Positions 15,804 to 25,277 of a stretch of 64,000 bases of DNA are shown one piece after another. A program made the position numbers and the translations under genes. The DNA comes from Arcicella aquatica (lineage in GTDB: Bacteria > Bacteroidota > Bacteroidia > Cytophagales > Spirosomataceae), in assembly GCF_034928825.1 (NCBI RefSeq), contig NZ_JAYFUL010000014.1:18550-82549 (forward strand), given 5' to 3'. The first letter of the stretch is position 1; the number at the start of each line of letters is the position of its first letter. The notes below the pieces were generated by a model. The model was not told the DNA's origin and searched no databases. It was given only the letters and a program-made list of their open reading frames with translations.

Positions 15804-16070
15804 TTAATTTAAAATCTGTTTGAATACGGTCTCTGGTATTTTGCCAATGATTTCTCCCTTTACTTGTACAAATACGTCTTCTTTTTCTTTAATCAATTGT
15901 AGCCTTCCTTTGAAAATAGAAGAGCATTCATTGGTGATGAATTGATTCAGTTTTTTTCTGTTTTCAATTCTGCAAACGAACTCTTGCTCATCTTTGATAA
16001 CTACTAAACGAATCTTTTCTTTATGAGGAAGCACATTCAATGTAAATGAGGAATTTAGGGATATATTCAT
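15804..16070 (-). CDS. Small hypothetical protein (88 aa)
   Basis: An 88-residue cytoplasmic protein without signal or membrane segment, not recognised. It is rich in Lys and Glu and predicted to alternate strands and helix (IRLVVIKDEQEFVCRI, KGRLQLIKEKEDVFVQVKGEIIGKIP). It is 21 bp downstream of the PhyH-type dioxygenase gene in the same direction, so the two are probably co-transcribed. Confidence 0.6.
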   Translation of the reverse strand: MNISLNSSFTLNVLPHKEKIRLVVIKDEQEFVCRIENRKKLNQFITNECSSIFKGRLQLIKEKEDVFVQVKGEIIGKIPETVFKQILN

Positions 16071-16091
16071 GATTTCAATTTTAACATCGTT

Positions 16092-16805
16092 TTAAACTAT
16101 TAATAACTCAGACCAATTTAAATTTTGAGGTAATGATTTTCTACTAAATTCTATATGCAAAACTCTTCGCTTTTTATTGTTCTTCGTTCTATTTGAGGCA
16201 TGTAAAAGCAATGGTTTCATAAACATTATTCCTCCTTTTTTTACCGAACAAATAGTCTCAGTTTCAACTGCCCAATCAATTGTTTCAGGTTTATAAATTC
16301 CCTTCAGGTGAGATGTTGGTACTATTTTTAATGCTCCATTGGCATCATCAGTATCGTCAAGGTGAATACGAATAGTAAAATTATCCTCAAGTATATCAAT
16401 TGGCGGATGTACCGCAAATTGGTTTTGTTTGTTTGTCCAAAGGTCAAATCCTTCAATCTCCACTTTTTTATCTACAGATATTGTTAAATCTTGATGATAA
16501 GCAACAAACCAGTTGGAATCTTCTGGTTTATCGAAATAAATAGATTTCACCACAAAATAGTCAGGACCAAATATTTCAGTAATAATTTGTCTCAACTTAG
16601 CCGAAAAAACAATTTTGACCGAATCAGGGACTTCTTTAAAGAACTGTCGGATAGCAAATAAATCTTTTGTTTTTCTAAAAGTATCTTTTATGGTGCCTAC
16701 TTGTTCGATATGCGACAATAAATTGTTGATTTCTTCGTCACTAAAAACATTATCAATAATAGCAAAACCATCATTATTGATTTTGTTATAAATACTTAGA
16801 TTCAT
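16092..16805 (-). CDS. Phytanoyl-CoA dioxygenase family protein (Fe(II)/2-oxoglutarate)
   Basis: A 237-residue putative hydroxylase. The metal triad is visible as His-x-Asp in YHQDLTI (about 106-109) and the distal histidine in LLLHASNRT (about 202); an arginine for 2-oxoglutarate follows in RRVLHIEFSR. The family oxidises diverse small molecules using 2-oxoglutarate and O2; the substrate is unknown. The first gene of a two-gene leftward unit, with interspersed-element copy 2 ending 80 bp upstream of its start. Confidence 0.88.
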   Translation of the reverse strand: MNLSIYNKINNDGFAIIDNVFSDEEINNLLSHIEQVGTIKDTFRKTKDLFAIRQFFKEVPDSVKIVFSAKLRQIITEIFGPDYFVVKSIYFDKPEDSNWFVAYHQDLTISVDKKVEIEGFDLWTNKQNQFAVHPPIDILEDNFTIRIHLDDTDDANGALKIVPTSHLKGIYKPETIDWAVETETICSVKKGGIMFMKPLLLHASNRTKNNKKRRVLHIEFSRKSLPQNLNWSELLIV

Positions 16806-16885
16806 ATTAAACTTAATAGCTTATGTTGACAAATACCAATTATAAAATGGCAAAAGTATGAGATTGAATTTTCAATGACTATAAA

Positions 16886-17045
16886 GAAGCTGTTTAAACT
16901 TTCCCTTTCGGATTAAACTAAGTCTTTTAGAATAGCTTGTTCCAAAATTTACTCAACGTAGCGATGCTATGCTTCGCAAATTTTGAAAAAATCAATTCAA
17001 AAATACAATACTTTCACCTCGGAAACGGAAAGTTTAAACAGCTTC
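16886..17045 (-). mobile_element. Interspersed inverted-repeat element, copy 2
   Basis: A 160-bp copy with perfect 19-bp terminal inverted repeats, flanked on both sides by AAA (candidate 3-bp target duplication). It lies between the divergent PhyH and Pr6Pr genes; its TATTTTTG motif points left toward the PhyH gene. Confidence 0.88.
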
Positions 17046-17131
17046 AAAAATATGTTTTATAATCATTGAAAACAAAAAAGATTCTGAGTAGATTTCAAGT
17101 TGTTATTAAAAATAGCTTTAATCTTTCAAGT

Positions 17132-17779
17132 ATGAAAATTTCGCGAATCCCGTCAAAAAAGATCTTTTTAATATTTTTGGTTTTATTGGGCTGGTTTGCC
17201 TTGATTCTCCAATATTATGTATTGATAACGAACAAAAAAGCAGATATTTCGGAATTAACGATTAGGTTTTTTAGCTATTTTACTGTCCTTAGCAACCTCC
17301 TCGTTTCAATGAGTGCCACAGTATTATTGTTAAAGCCAAATATTGCATTGACAAACTTTTTGTCACTTCCCAAGACATTAACAGCCACCACAGTCTATAT
17401 CGTTATTGTCAGCATAATTTATAATACCATGCTACGCTTCATATGGCATCCAGAAGGCTTATTGAGGGTTGCCGACGAATTACTTCATTTAATTATACCC
17501 CTGATTTTTTTTATCTATTGGCTCGTATATGTCAAGAAAGACGAACTCCAATGGAGTGATTTTCTACCTTGGTTAATTTTCCCTTTCCTCTATATGATTT
17601 TTATTTTATTGAGCGGAGCTTTCTCAGGGTTTTATCCATATCCATTTTTTAATGTTATTCAGCTTGGCTATCTAAAAGTAATTATCAATGCCTCCTTTAT
17701 AACCCTCGTCTTTATAATGGTTTCTTTCCTATTTATAGGCATTGGAAAGCTAATGACTAGAAATGTAGCCTTGAAATAA
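17132..17779 (+). CDS. Pr6Pr family membrane protein
   Basis: A 215-residue integral membrane protein with six hydrophobic segments (about residues 10-30, 48-66, 82-102, 116-134, 147-166, 184-205). The arrangement, including the central NTMLRFIWHP and DELLHLIIPLIFFIYW motifs, matches the bacterial Pr6Pr (predicted six-helix) family, whose function is unknown. I chose the ATG at 17132 because it directly precedes the first membrane helix; an upstream in-frame TTG at 17066 would add 22 polar residues. It is probably monocistronic. Confidence 0.78.
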   Translation: MKISRIPSKKIFLIFLVLLGWFALILQYYVLITNKKADISELTIRFFSYFTVLSNLLVSMSATVLLLKPNIALTNFLSLPKTLTATTVYIVIVSIIYNTMLRFIWHPEGLLRVADELLHLIIPLIFFIYWLVYVKKDELQWSDFLPWLIFPFLYMIFILLSGAFSGFYPYPFFNVIQLGYLKVIINASFITLVFIMVSFLFIGIGKLMTRNVALK

Positions 17780-17840
17780 GTAGTATGATAGAAATATTGT
17801 AATCAGGCTTTTTGTAACTTCGCCCCAAAATATTTCATCT

Positions 17841-18782
17841 ATGAAAAACGTCATCCATCGTATATTACTAAATCTTGTTTTCCTTGGTTCATTGTTATGC
17901 TCTTTTGTGAGTTTTGCTCAACAAGAACAATTATATATTACCTATCCGTTTATGCCGCTGAATGTAAATCCAGCTTATGCGGGCAGTCGAGAGGTAGTAA
18001 GTATGGCAGTACTGTATCGCCGTCGCCCGTTATTTAGTACAGTGGGTGCGGCTGCTACTAATCAACAGTATTTCAATTTTGATATGCCCATTGCTCAAGA
18101 TAAAATGGCGATAGGTTTTCAAGCATACAGTGCTGATCAATTGATTGGTAACAATACAGGCGGTATTATAGGAAACTTAGGATTATACGGAGACTTCGCC
18201 TATCGTTTTACCTTACCCAATGACGGCAAATTAGCATTAGGCGTACAGGCTGGTGTTACGCAAGTACCCGCTTATATCTCATCAAGCGGTGGAGGTATTG
18301 GTACCACAGGATTTAATTCAAGTGTTGGCTTGGGAATTTATTACCATAATGATGATTATTACGCAGGTATTTCTTTATTGAATTTGAATGCCAATAAAAA
18401 TGAATTCAACCAACCTTCGTTTATTACAGCAGGATATGTTTTTGATATTGATGATGACCTTCAGTTGAAGACGGGGGTACTAGTTAGAAGGCTTTCAAAC
18501 AACTATACTACCCGAACAGACGTTGACCTTAATGCAACAGCATGGATTAATAAGCGTTTTGGATTAGGAGTGTGGTATCAAAATACAGGGTCTGAATTTT
18601 CAAATAATGCCTTTTTAGGCTCTTTACAAATTCAATTCAGTAAAATTCAGCTTGGATATGCTTATGACTTTACGGGCAATTCAAATGGGGCAGTCGGAGC
18701 TAAAGAAGGCTTTCATCAGATAATGTTACGCTATGAATTTGATTCAGGCAATGGAAAATCGGGTGTTTTTAGATATTTCTGA
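17841..18782 (+). CDS. PorP/SprF family type IX secretion system protein
   Basis: A 313-residue outer-membrane protein of the PorP/SprF family, linked to type IX secretion and gliding in Bacteroidota. The signal peptide ends at SFAQ (about residue 27), and the mature N-terminus has the family hallmark LYITYPFMPLNVNPAYAGS. About a dozen amphipathic strands follow and the protein ends with FRYF. It is a stand-alone paralogue: no sprE, porK/L/M/N or adhesin with a type IX sorting domain is next to it, so it may serve a specific secreted partner encoded elsewhere (inference). A near-consensus -7 element TAACTTCG lies about 25 bp upstream. Confidence 0.9.
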   Translation: MKNVIHRILLNLVFLGSLLCSFVSFAQQEQLYITYPFMPLNVNPAYAGSREVVSMAVLYRRRPLFSTVGAAATNQQYFNFDMPIAQDKMAIGFQAYSADQLIGNNTGGIIGNLGLYGDFAYRFTLPNDGKLALGVQAGVTQVPAYISSSGGGIGTTGFNSSVGLGIYYHNDDYYAGISLLNLNANKNEFNQPSFITAGYVFDIDDDLQLKTGVLVRRLSNNYTTRTDVDLNATAWINKRFGLGVWYQNTGSEFSNNAFLGSLQIQFSKIQLGYAYDFTGNSNGAVGAKEGFHQIMLRYEFDSGNGKSGVFRYF

Positions 18783-19089
18783 GATAATCTTACTATCTAA
18801 ACGAACGTTTATTATCTGTAAAAGCACTGGAATATATCGAAAACCTAAAAAAGCTGAACCAATAGTATAAAATAATTAATTTTTGAAGTTATTATTGTAC
18901 TTTGTAAAGAAACGTACCCTTTTAGAATCATTAAAAGCTGTGCTATATAAATTTGGCATTCTTTCAATAAAAAACAAATAATTTTTATGTTTTAATTTGA
19001 AAGCTTAGCTTAACTTTGCCGTTAGAATAGAATAAGAACAAAAAAGAAACAAATAACGATAGTCCCAATTCTGGTTACGTCACATTATA
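18783..19089. other. Intergenic region upstream of sucA
   Basis: A 307-bp AT-rich gap. It contains the sucA -7 element near its end and a short TAAACG-AA-CGTTTA inverted repeat near 18797; nothing else was seen. Confidence 0.5.
19011..19018 (+). promoter_or_regulatory. TAnnTTTG -7 element for sucA
   Basis: TAACTTTG is an exact match 72 bp upstream of the sucA ATG. No TTTG was found at the usual -33 distance. Confidence 0.5.
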
Positions 19090-21837
19090 ATGGATCAATT
19101 TTCATACATTGCCAATGCTGATACGGCAGCGATTTCTGACCTTTATGAGTCATATTCAAAAGACCCTAATTCGGTAGATACAAGTTGGCAAAACTTTTTC
19201 AAAGGTTTTGATTTTCACGCAAATTGGAGTGACTCTGAAGGAGTGTCCAATGGTATAAAAAGTGAAGGCATTTCTTCGCCTGATACTTCAAACGTTCAGA
19301 AAGAAATGGCTGTAATTAGTTTAATTAAAGCCTTTCGTTCTCGTGGACACCTTCTAGCAAAAACCAATCCGATTCGTAATCGAAAAAACCGTCAGCCCCG
19401 TTTAGATTTGAAAGATTATTCTCTTTCAGAAGCTGATTTAGATACTAATTTTCAAGCTGGAAATTTCTTAGGCATTGGTGCTGTTTCTTTACGTAAGATA
19501 CTAGAATCGCTTAATAAGATTTATGCAGGCTCTATCGGTTTTGAATATGCATATATCCGTGAGCCAGAAGTGAAAGAATGGTTACGTGCTAAAATCGAAA
19601 GAGAAGCCTTATCGTTCAATCCTTCTATTGATGAAAAGAAACAAATCTTAACAAAACTGAACGAAGCAGTAGTTTTCGAGAACTTCCTGGGAACCAAATA
19701 CTTAGGTCAAAAACGTTTTGGTTTGGAAGGTGGTGAAAGTACGATTCCTGCATTGGATGCTATCATCAACCGTTCAGCAGAATTAGGCGTGAAAGAAGCC
19801 ATGATAGGTATGGCACACCGTGGTCGTTTGAATGTGCTTGCCAACATCATGCACAAGTCTTACGATGCTATTTTTGATGGTTTTGAAGGTAATCTTCCTG
19901 ACCAAATTCATGGCGATGGTGACGTGAAATATCACTTAGGATATTCTTCAAAACATATTTCTCCGTCGGGTGTTGAAATTTCGTTGAAATTAGCACCTAA
20001 CCCTTCACACCTTGAGGCTGTAAATCCTTTGGTAGAAGGTTTTTGTCGTGCTAGAGCGGATGCTCACTACGAAGGAGATTACGATAAAATTTTGCCAATT
20101 TTGATTCATGGTGATGCCGCCGTAGCTGGTCAAGGTATTGTTTATGAAGTAACACAAATGGCAAAACTAAAAGGTTACGAAGTAGGTGGAACTATCCACT
20201 TTGTGATTAATAACCAAGTAGGGTTTACAACTGACTTTGAAGATGCTCGTTCGTCAATCTATTGTACAGACGTTGCAAAAATCATTGATGCGCCAGTATT
20301 CCACGTAAATGGTGATGACCCTGAAGCAGTAGTTTTTGTGTCTAAAATGGCAGCCGAGTTCCGTCAGCAATTCAACCGTGATGTGTTTATTGATATGGTT
20401 TGTTACCGTAGAAATGGTCACAACGAATCTGACGAACCTCGCTTTACGCAGCCAACGCTTTATGCAAATATTACGAATCACTTAAATCCAAGAGAGTTAT
20501 ATACTCAGAAATTGATTACTAGGGGTGATATCGATGCAAAATTGGCTTCAGAGATGGATTCTGAGTTCAAGAGTGAATTACAAGCTCGTTTGGATTTAGT
20601 AAAACAAAAAATTCGTCCTGAATACCATCCTTTAAAATTGGATAACCGTTGGGCTGAATTGCGTTATGCTAATCTAGCAGATTTTGATAATTCTCCGAAA
20701 ACAAGTATTTCAAAAGAAGCTATCGATAAAATTGCTGCATCGCTTTCAAAATTGCCTGCTGGTTTTACTGCCTTAAAGCAAATTGAAAAAGTATTATCAG
20801 ATAGAAAAGGATTCTTTGAAAATGGTTTATTGAACTGGGCAACTGCTGAAGCGTTGGCTTATGGTTCATTATTGTTGGAAGGCAAACCCGTAAGAGTATC
20901 AGGACAAGATGTACAGCGCGGAACGTTCTCGCACCGTCATGCTGTTTTACATGATGCCAATACGAACGAATCATATACTTCTTTAAATTATATTGAAGAA
21001 GGACAAGAGCAATTACAAATCTTCAACTCATTATTATCAGAATATGCAGTATTGGGTTTTGAGTTTGGTTATGCTTTAGCAAACGCTGATACATTGGTTA
21101 TTTGGGAAGCACAGTTTGGTGATTTCTCAAACGGCGCCCAAACAATGATTGACCAATTTATTGCTTCTTGTGAGTCTAAATGGGGAACAATGAATGGTTT
21201 GGTCATGCAGTTACCACACGGTTATGAAGGTCAAGGGCCTGAGCACTCAAATGCTCGTCCAGAAAGGTATTTACAATTAGCAGCCGAAGAGAATATAGTA
21301 GTAACAAACCTTACTACGCCAGCTAACCTTTTCCATGCTTTGCGTCGTCAATTAGCTTGGGAATTCCGTAAGCCATTAGTGATGATGTCTCCAAAATCAT
21401 TGTTCCGTCATCCAAAAGTAGTTTCACCAATCAGTGATTTTACAGATGGAAAATTTGAAGAAGTTTATGGAGATACTTTTGTAGAAGCAAAAAAAGTGAA
21501 GAAAGTATTGCTTTGTAGCGGTAAAGTTTATTTTGATTTGTTAGACAAACAAGCTAAAGATAACCGTACTGATGTAGCCATCATTCGTGTAGAGCAACTA
21601 CAGCCATTCCCTATTGGAAAAGTTCAGGCAGAGATAGATAAATATCCTAAAGCAAAAGTGTACTGGGTACAAGAAGAACCAGAAAACATGGGATATTGGT
21701 CATTCGTCATTCGTGAATTTGGCTGGAAACCATTTGAAGGATTAGTAGCACGTAAAAAATCAGCTTCGCCTGCAACAGGTTTCTTAAAAGTTCATAATGA
21801 AGAACAAGCTGCACTAATAGAAAGAGCATTCGCGTAA
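19090..21837 (+). CDS. sucA: 2-oxoglutarate dehydrogenase E1 component
   Basis: A 915-residue thiamine diphosphate enzyme that decarboxylates 2-oxoglutarate and succinylates the lipoyl group of SucB. The N-terminal tail (FSYIANADTAAISDLYESY) is the usual complex-assembly segment. Catalytic-core motifs are intact: MAHRGRLNVLANI (about 238-250), the histidine in NPSHLEAVNPLVEG, the GDAAVAGQGIVYE segment, the thiamine-Mg site HVNGDDPEAV (about 404) and CYRRNGHNESDEPRFTQP. The length is normal. A terminator lies between it and sucB, so E1 may be regulated separately from E2 and E3. Confidence 0.97.
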   Translation: MDQFSYIANADTAAISDLYESYSKDPNSVDTSWQNFFKGFDFHANWSDSEGVSNGIKSEGISSPDTSNVQKEMAVISLIKAFRSRGHLLAKTNPIRNRKNRQPRLDLKDYSLSEADLDTNFQAGNFLGIGAVSLRKILESLNKIYAGSIGFEYAYIREPEVKEWLRAKIEREALSFNPSIDEKKQILTKLNEAVVFENFLGTKYLGQKRFGLEGGESTIPALDAIINRSAELGVKEAMIGMAHRGRLNVLANIMHKSYDAIFDGFEGNLPDQIHGDGDVKYHLGYSSKHISPSGVEISLKLAPNPSHLEAVNPLVEGFCRARADAHYEGDYDKILPILIHGDAAVAGQGIVYEVTQMAKLKGYEVGGTIHFVINNQVGFTTDFEDARSSIYCTDVAKIIDAPVFHVNGDDPEAVVFVSKMAAEFRQQFNRDVFIDMVCYRRNGHNESDEPRFTQPTLYANITNHLNPRELYTQKLITRGDIDAKLASEMDSEFKSELQARLDLVKQKIRPEYHPLKLDNRWAELRYANLADFDNSPKTSISKEAIDKIAASLSKLPAGFTALKQIEKVLSDRKGFFENGLLNWATAEALAYGSLLLEGKPVRVSGQDVQRGTFSHRHAVLHDANTNESYTSLNYIEEGQEQLQIFNSLLSEYAVLGFEFGYALANADTLVIWEAQFGDFSNGAQTMIDQFIASCESKWGTMNGLVMQLPHGYEGQGPEHSNARPERYLQLAAEENIVVTNLTTPANLFHALRRQLAWEFRKPLVMMSPKSLFRHPKVVSPISDFTDGKFEEVYGDTFVEAKKVKKVLLCSGKVYFDLLDKQAKDNRTDVAIIRVEQLQPFPIGKVQAEIDKYPKAKVYWVQEEPENMGYWSFVIREFGWKPFEGLVARKKSASPATGFLKVHNEEQAALIERAFA

Positions 21838-21847
21838 AAATAAATTT

Positions 21848-21879
21848 GTTGGTTACTCATGCTTGAATGGGTAACCAAC
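21848..21879 (+). terminator. Terminator between sucA and sucB
   Basis: GTTGGTTAC (21848-21856) pairs with GTAACCAAC (21871-21879), and inner bases CAT/ATG extend the stem; CTTTT follows. Confidence 0.7.
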
Positions 21880-22013
21880 TTTTATTAATTCATAGGGTTA
21901 CCAGTGTTTTAGATTAAACAAGTTTTAGAGACAACGCTTGTAATTCATCAATCAACTTAAATTATAGTAACTAAGTATTTTAATCATATAGTTTTGGTTT
22001 TTAGAGATATCAT

Positions 22014-22050
22014 CAATTCTAAAATCTAAATTCTAAATTATAAATTCAGA
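22014..22050. repeat. Short tandem TCTAAA repeats upstream of sucB
   Basis: Variants of ATTCTAAA are repeated about four times with a 7-10 nt period just before the sucB start. It is a degenerate repeat with no evident role. Confidence 0.45.
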
Positions 22051-22052
22051 AT

Positions 22053-23603
22053 ATGGCAATTGAAATGAAAGTACCGCCAGTAGGCGAGTCAATAACAGAG
22101 GTAACTATCGCCGCTTGGAATAAAAAAGACGGAGATACTGTTAAAATGGATGAAGTTTTGTGTGAACTAGAATCAGACAAAGCCACTTTTGAACTCCCAG
22201 CCGAAGCTGAAGGCGTCTTGAAAATCGTTGCTAAAGAAGGTGATACTTTACCGATTGGTGCTGTTATATGTATTATTGAAACAGTAGGTGGTCAAACTGC
22301 TGCTACTCCAGCCGCACCTGCTCCAACTACTGAAGCACCTGCTACACCAGCGGCAGCGCCAGCAGCTAGTACAGAAGCTCCAAAAACGATTGAGATTAAA
22401 GTTCCTTCTGTCGGAGAATCAATTACAGAAGTAACGGTTTCTTCATGGAACAAAAAAGAAGGAGATTCAGTAAACATGGACGAAGTATTATGTGAACTAG
22501 AATCAGATAAAGCAACTTTTGAACTTCCTGCTGAAGCAACAGGAACATTACATATTGTAGCCGAAGCAGGTACTACCTTGCCAATCGGTGGAATAGTAGC
22601 CACTATCACTATAGGTGCTGGTCAGGCTGTAGCGGCTTCTGCACCAGCGGCAGCCCCTGCTGCTCCAGAAGCACCAGCTTCAAGTGCATCAACTACTAGC
22701 TATGCAGCAGGTCATGCTTCGCCAGCGGCAGCTAAAGCATTAGCAGAAAAAGGTATCGACCCAGCAAATGTTCAAGGTTCTGGTGTAGGTGGTCGTATTA
22801 CGAAAGAAGATGCACAATCAGCACAAAAACCAGTAGCTGCGCCAACGCCAGCTCCTGCTAAAGCAGCTGAGCCAGCTCCAGTGGCAGCTCCATCAACATC
22901 AGGTAGAGGAGAAAGAACGGAGAAAATGACTTCTTTGCGTAAGACAGTGGCTCGTCGTTTGGTTCAAGTGAAAAACGAAACTGCGATGTTAACTACTTTC
23001 AACGAAGTAGACATGAAACCAATCATGGATCTTCGTGGAAAATACAAAGACAAATTCAAAGAGAAACACGGTGTTGGTTTAGGCTTTATGTCATTCTTTA
23101 CCAAAGCCGTTTGTGTAGCTTTAAAAGAATTTCCAGCAGTGAATGCTTCAATTGATGGCGATTCAATTGTTTACCATGATTTTTGTGATATTTCAATTGC
23201 AGTTTCTGCACCAAAAGGTTTAGTGGTGCCAGTTATCAGAAATGCTGAGCAACTATCTTTAGCAGGTATTGAATCAGAAGTAATTCGCCTAGCGCTAAAA
23301 GCAAGAGATAATAAATTGACTTTACCAGAAATGACTGGTGGAACGTTTACTATCACTAATGGTGGTGTATTTGGTTCGATGTTATCAACGCCAATTATCA
23401 ATGCTCCTCAATCAGCTATTTTAGGGATGCACAATATCGTAGAACGTGCCGTTGTAGTGGGTGGACAGATTGTAGTTCGTCCGATTATGTACATTGCCCT
23501 TTCTTATGACCACAGAATTATCGACGGTAGAGAATCAGTTTCATTCTTAGTAAGAGTAAAACAGCTTCTTGAAGACCCAACACGTCTATTGTTAGATGTA
23601 TAA
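22053..23603 (+). CDS. sucB: 2-oxoglutarate dehydrogenase E2 (dihydrolipoyl succinyltransferase), two lipoyl domains
   Basis: A 516-residue E2 core enzyme that passes the succinyl group from lipoamide to CoA. Two tandem lipoyl domains (about 2-78 and 111-187) each carry the lipoylation motif ELESDKATFELPAEA with the target lysine. Alanine/proline-rich linkers follow each, then a peripheral subunit-binding domain (about 220-255, SPAAAKALAEKGIDPANVQGSG) and the catalytic acyltransferase domain ending in YDHRIIDGRESVSFLV with the catalytic His and Asp. Typical SucB has one lipoyl domain of about 400 residues, so the second is an internal duplication. lpdA follows after a terminator. Confidence 0.95.
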   Translation: MAIEMKVPPVGESITEVTIAAWNKKDGDTVKMDEVLCELESDKATFELPAEAEGVLKIVAKEGDTLPIGAVICIIETVGGQTAATPAAPAPTTEAPATPAAAPAASTEAPKTIEIKVPSVGESITEVTVSSWNKKEGDSVNMDEVLCELESDKATFELPAEATGTLHIVAEAGTTLPIGGIVATITIGAGQAVAASAPAAAPAAPEAPASSASTTSYAAGHASPAAAKALAEKGIDPANVQGSGVGGRITKEDAQSAQKPVAAPTPAPAKAAEPAPVAAPSTSGRGERTEKMTSLRKTVARRLVQVKNETAMLTTFNEVDMKPIMDLRGKYKDKFKEKHGVGLGFMSFFTKAVCVALKEFPAVNASIDGDSIVYHDFCDISIAVSAPKGLVVPVIRNAEQLSLAGIESEVIRLALKARDNKLTLPEMTGGTFTITNGGVFGSMLSTPIINAPQSAILGMHNIVERAVVVGGQIVVRPIMYIALSYDHRIIDGRESVSFLVRVKQLLEDPTRLLLDV

Positions 23604-23643
23604 ATAAAAGGCTGATGGCTTTCAGCAATCGGCAATCAGAACG

Positions 23644-23686
23644 GATAGCTAAAAATTCCTTAGAAAATAAGGAGTTTTTAGCTATC
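23644..23686 (+). terminator. Rho-independent terminator after sucB
   Basis: A 19-bp stem (GATAGCTAAAAATTCCTTA against TAAGGAGTTTTTAGCTATC, one wobble pair) with a 5-nt loop is followed by TTTTTAT. Confidence 0.88.
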
Positions 23687-23787
23687 TTTTTATGAAAGAA
23701 AAATAAGAGTCCCCATTTTATAATAAAGTAAATCAACTTATAACTTGATGGTCGTCAGTTAACCACTGAATGCCAAAAGCTAATAAT

Positions 23788-25188
23788 ATGCAATACGACG
23801 TAATAGTAATCGGTTCTGGGCCGGGTGGCTATGTAGCTGCAATCCGTGCCGCACAATTAGGCAACAAAACTGCCATCATTGAGAAATATTCAGTTTTGGG
23901 AGGTACTTGCCTTAATGTAGGTTGTATTCCTTCAAAAGCTCTTTTAGATTCTTCTGAGCATTTTCATAATGCTGCTCATACTTTTGCTGACCACGGTATC
24001 GAAATCTCTGCTCCGAAAATTAATATCGAGCAAATGATTAACCGTAAGGCAGGGGTTGTAAAGAAAATGAACGACGGGATTAATTTCTTGATGAAGAAAA
24101 ACAAGATTACTGTTCATAATGGCTTAGGTTCATTCATTGATAAAAATACTATTAATGTTGCTAAGGCTGACGGTACTTCTGAACAGATTACGGGTAAAAA
24201 TATTATCATTGCTACGGGTTCTAAACCAACGGCATTGCCTTTTATTCCTATTGATAAAAAGAGAGTAATTACTTCAACAGAAGCCTTGAACTTACAAGAA
24301 GTTCCAAAACATCTTGTAGTAATTGGTGCTGGGGTAATTGGTGCAGAGTTAGGTTCTGTGTATGCTCGCTTGGGTGCTAAAGTAAGTTTTGTTGAATTTG
24401 CTGATTCGATGATTCCTACGATGGATAAAACGATGGGTAAAGAATTACAAAAATCGATTAAGAAATTAGGTGCTGAGTATTATTTCTCTCATAAAGTTAC
24501 GAGTGTTGTAAACAATGGAGACGATGTAACGGTAACAGCTAAAAATAGTAAAGACGAAGACGTACAAATTACAGGCGACTATGTGTTGGTTTGTATCGGT
24601 CGCCGTCCATATACAGATGGCTTGAATCTTGAAGCAGCAGGTTTAACAACTGAGCGTGGTAAGATTGAAGTTGATGAGCATACTTTGCAAACAAAAGTAC
24701 CAGGAATCTATGCGATTGGTGATGTGATTCGTGGAGCAATGTTGGCACACAAAGCGGAAGAAGAAGGTGTTTTTGTAGCAGAGACTATTGCAGGACAAAA
24801 ACCACACATCAACTATAATTTGATTCCAGGCGTAGTTTATACTTGGCCAGAAGTAGCTTCTGTAGGTAAAACTGAAGAAGAATTGAAAACGGCTGGAAAG
24901 GCTTATAAAGTGGGTTCATTCCCATTCAAAGCGTTAGGTCGTGCTACGGCATCTGGTGATACTGACGGCTTAGTGAAAGTATTAGCTGACAAAGCTACTG
25001 ACGAAATATTAGGCGTACACATCATTGGTGCAAGAGCAGCAGATATGATTGCCGAGGCAGTAGTAGCCATGGAATATCGTGCTAGTGCAGAAGACGTAGC
25101 GAGAATGTCTCATTCACACCCAACTTATACTGAGGCGATGAAAGAAGCTTGTTTAGCCGCTACTGAAAACCGTGCAATTCATTCTTAA
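23788..25188 (+). CDS. lpdA: Dihydrolipoyl dehydrogenase (E3)
   Basis: A 466-residue flavoprotein that reoxidises dihydrolipoamide with NAD+ in the 2-oxoglutarate (and probably pyruvate) dehydrogenase complex. The FAD motif VIVIGSGPGGYVAA, the redox disulfide GGTCLNVGCIPSKALL (about 33-48), the NAD motif VVIGAGVIGAELGSV, the second FAD segment GIYAIGDV and the C-terminal active-site HSHPTYTEAMKEA are all present. The ATG at 23788 starts right at the FAD strand; an in-frame ATG at 23770 would add six residues. Upstream and downstream terminators suggest it is transcribed alone, downstream of sucA and sucB. Confidence 0.96.
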   Translation: MQYDVIVIGSGPGGYVAAIRAAQLGNKTAIIEKYSVLGGTCLNVGCIPSKALLDSSEHFHNAAHTFADHGIEISAPKINIEQMINRKAGVVKKMNDGINFLMKKNKITVHNGLGSFIDKNTINVAKADGTSEQITGKNIIIATGSKPTALPFIPIDKKRVITSTEALNLQEVPKHLVVIGAGVIGAELGSVYARLGAKVSFVEFADSMIPTMDKTMGKELQKSIKKLGAEYYFSHKVTSVVNNGDDVTVTAKNSKDEDVQITGDYVLVCIGRRPYTDGLNLEAAGLTTERGKIEVDEHTLQTKVPGIYAIGDVIRGAMLAHKAEEEGVFVAETIAGQKPHINYNLIPGVVYTWPEVASVGKTEEELKTAGKAYKVGSFPFKALGRATASGDTDGLVKVLADKATDEILGVHIIGARAADMIAEAVVAMEYRASAEDVARMSHSHPTYTEAMKEACLAATENRAIHS

Positions 25189-25211
25189 TCTAAGAATAAA
25201 TGATAAAAATC

Positions 25212-25243
25212 AAAGGCTTGGAGGGTTGTCCCTCCAAGCCTTT
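25212..25243 (+). terminator. Strong rho-independent terminator after lpdA
   Basis: A 14-bp perfect GC-rich stem (AAAGGCTTGGAGGG / CCCTCCAAGCCTTT) closes over TTGT, followed by a T-run. It rules out a start for the next gene at 25200, which would lie inside the terminator. Confidence 0.92.
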
Positions 25244-25277
25244 TTTATTAGCTTTGGGAAATAAACCAATAATAATC

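Noticed and set aside
25200..25277. Upstream start of the lipoprotein gene
   Set aside because: The extension would translate the lpdA terminator hairpin; the signal peptide starts at 25278.
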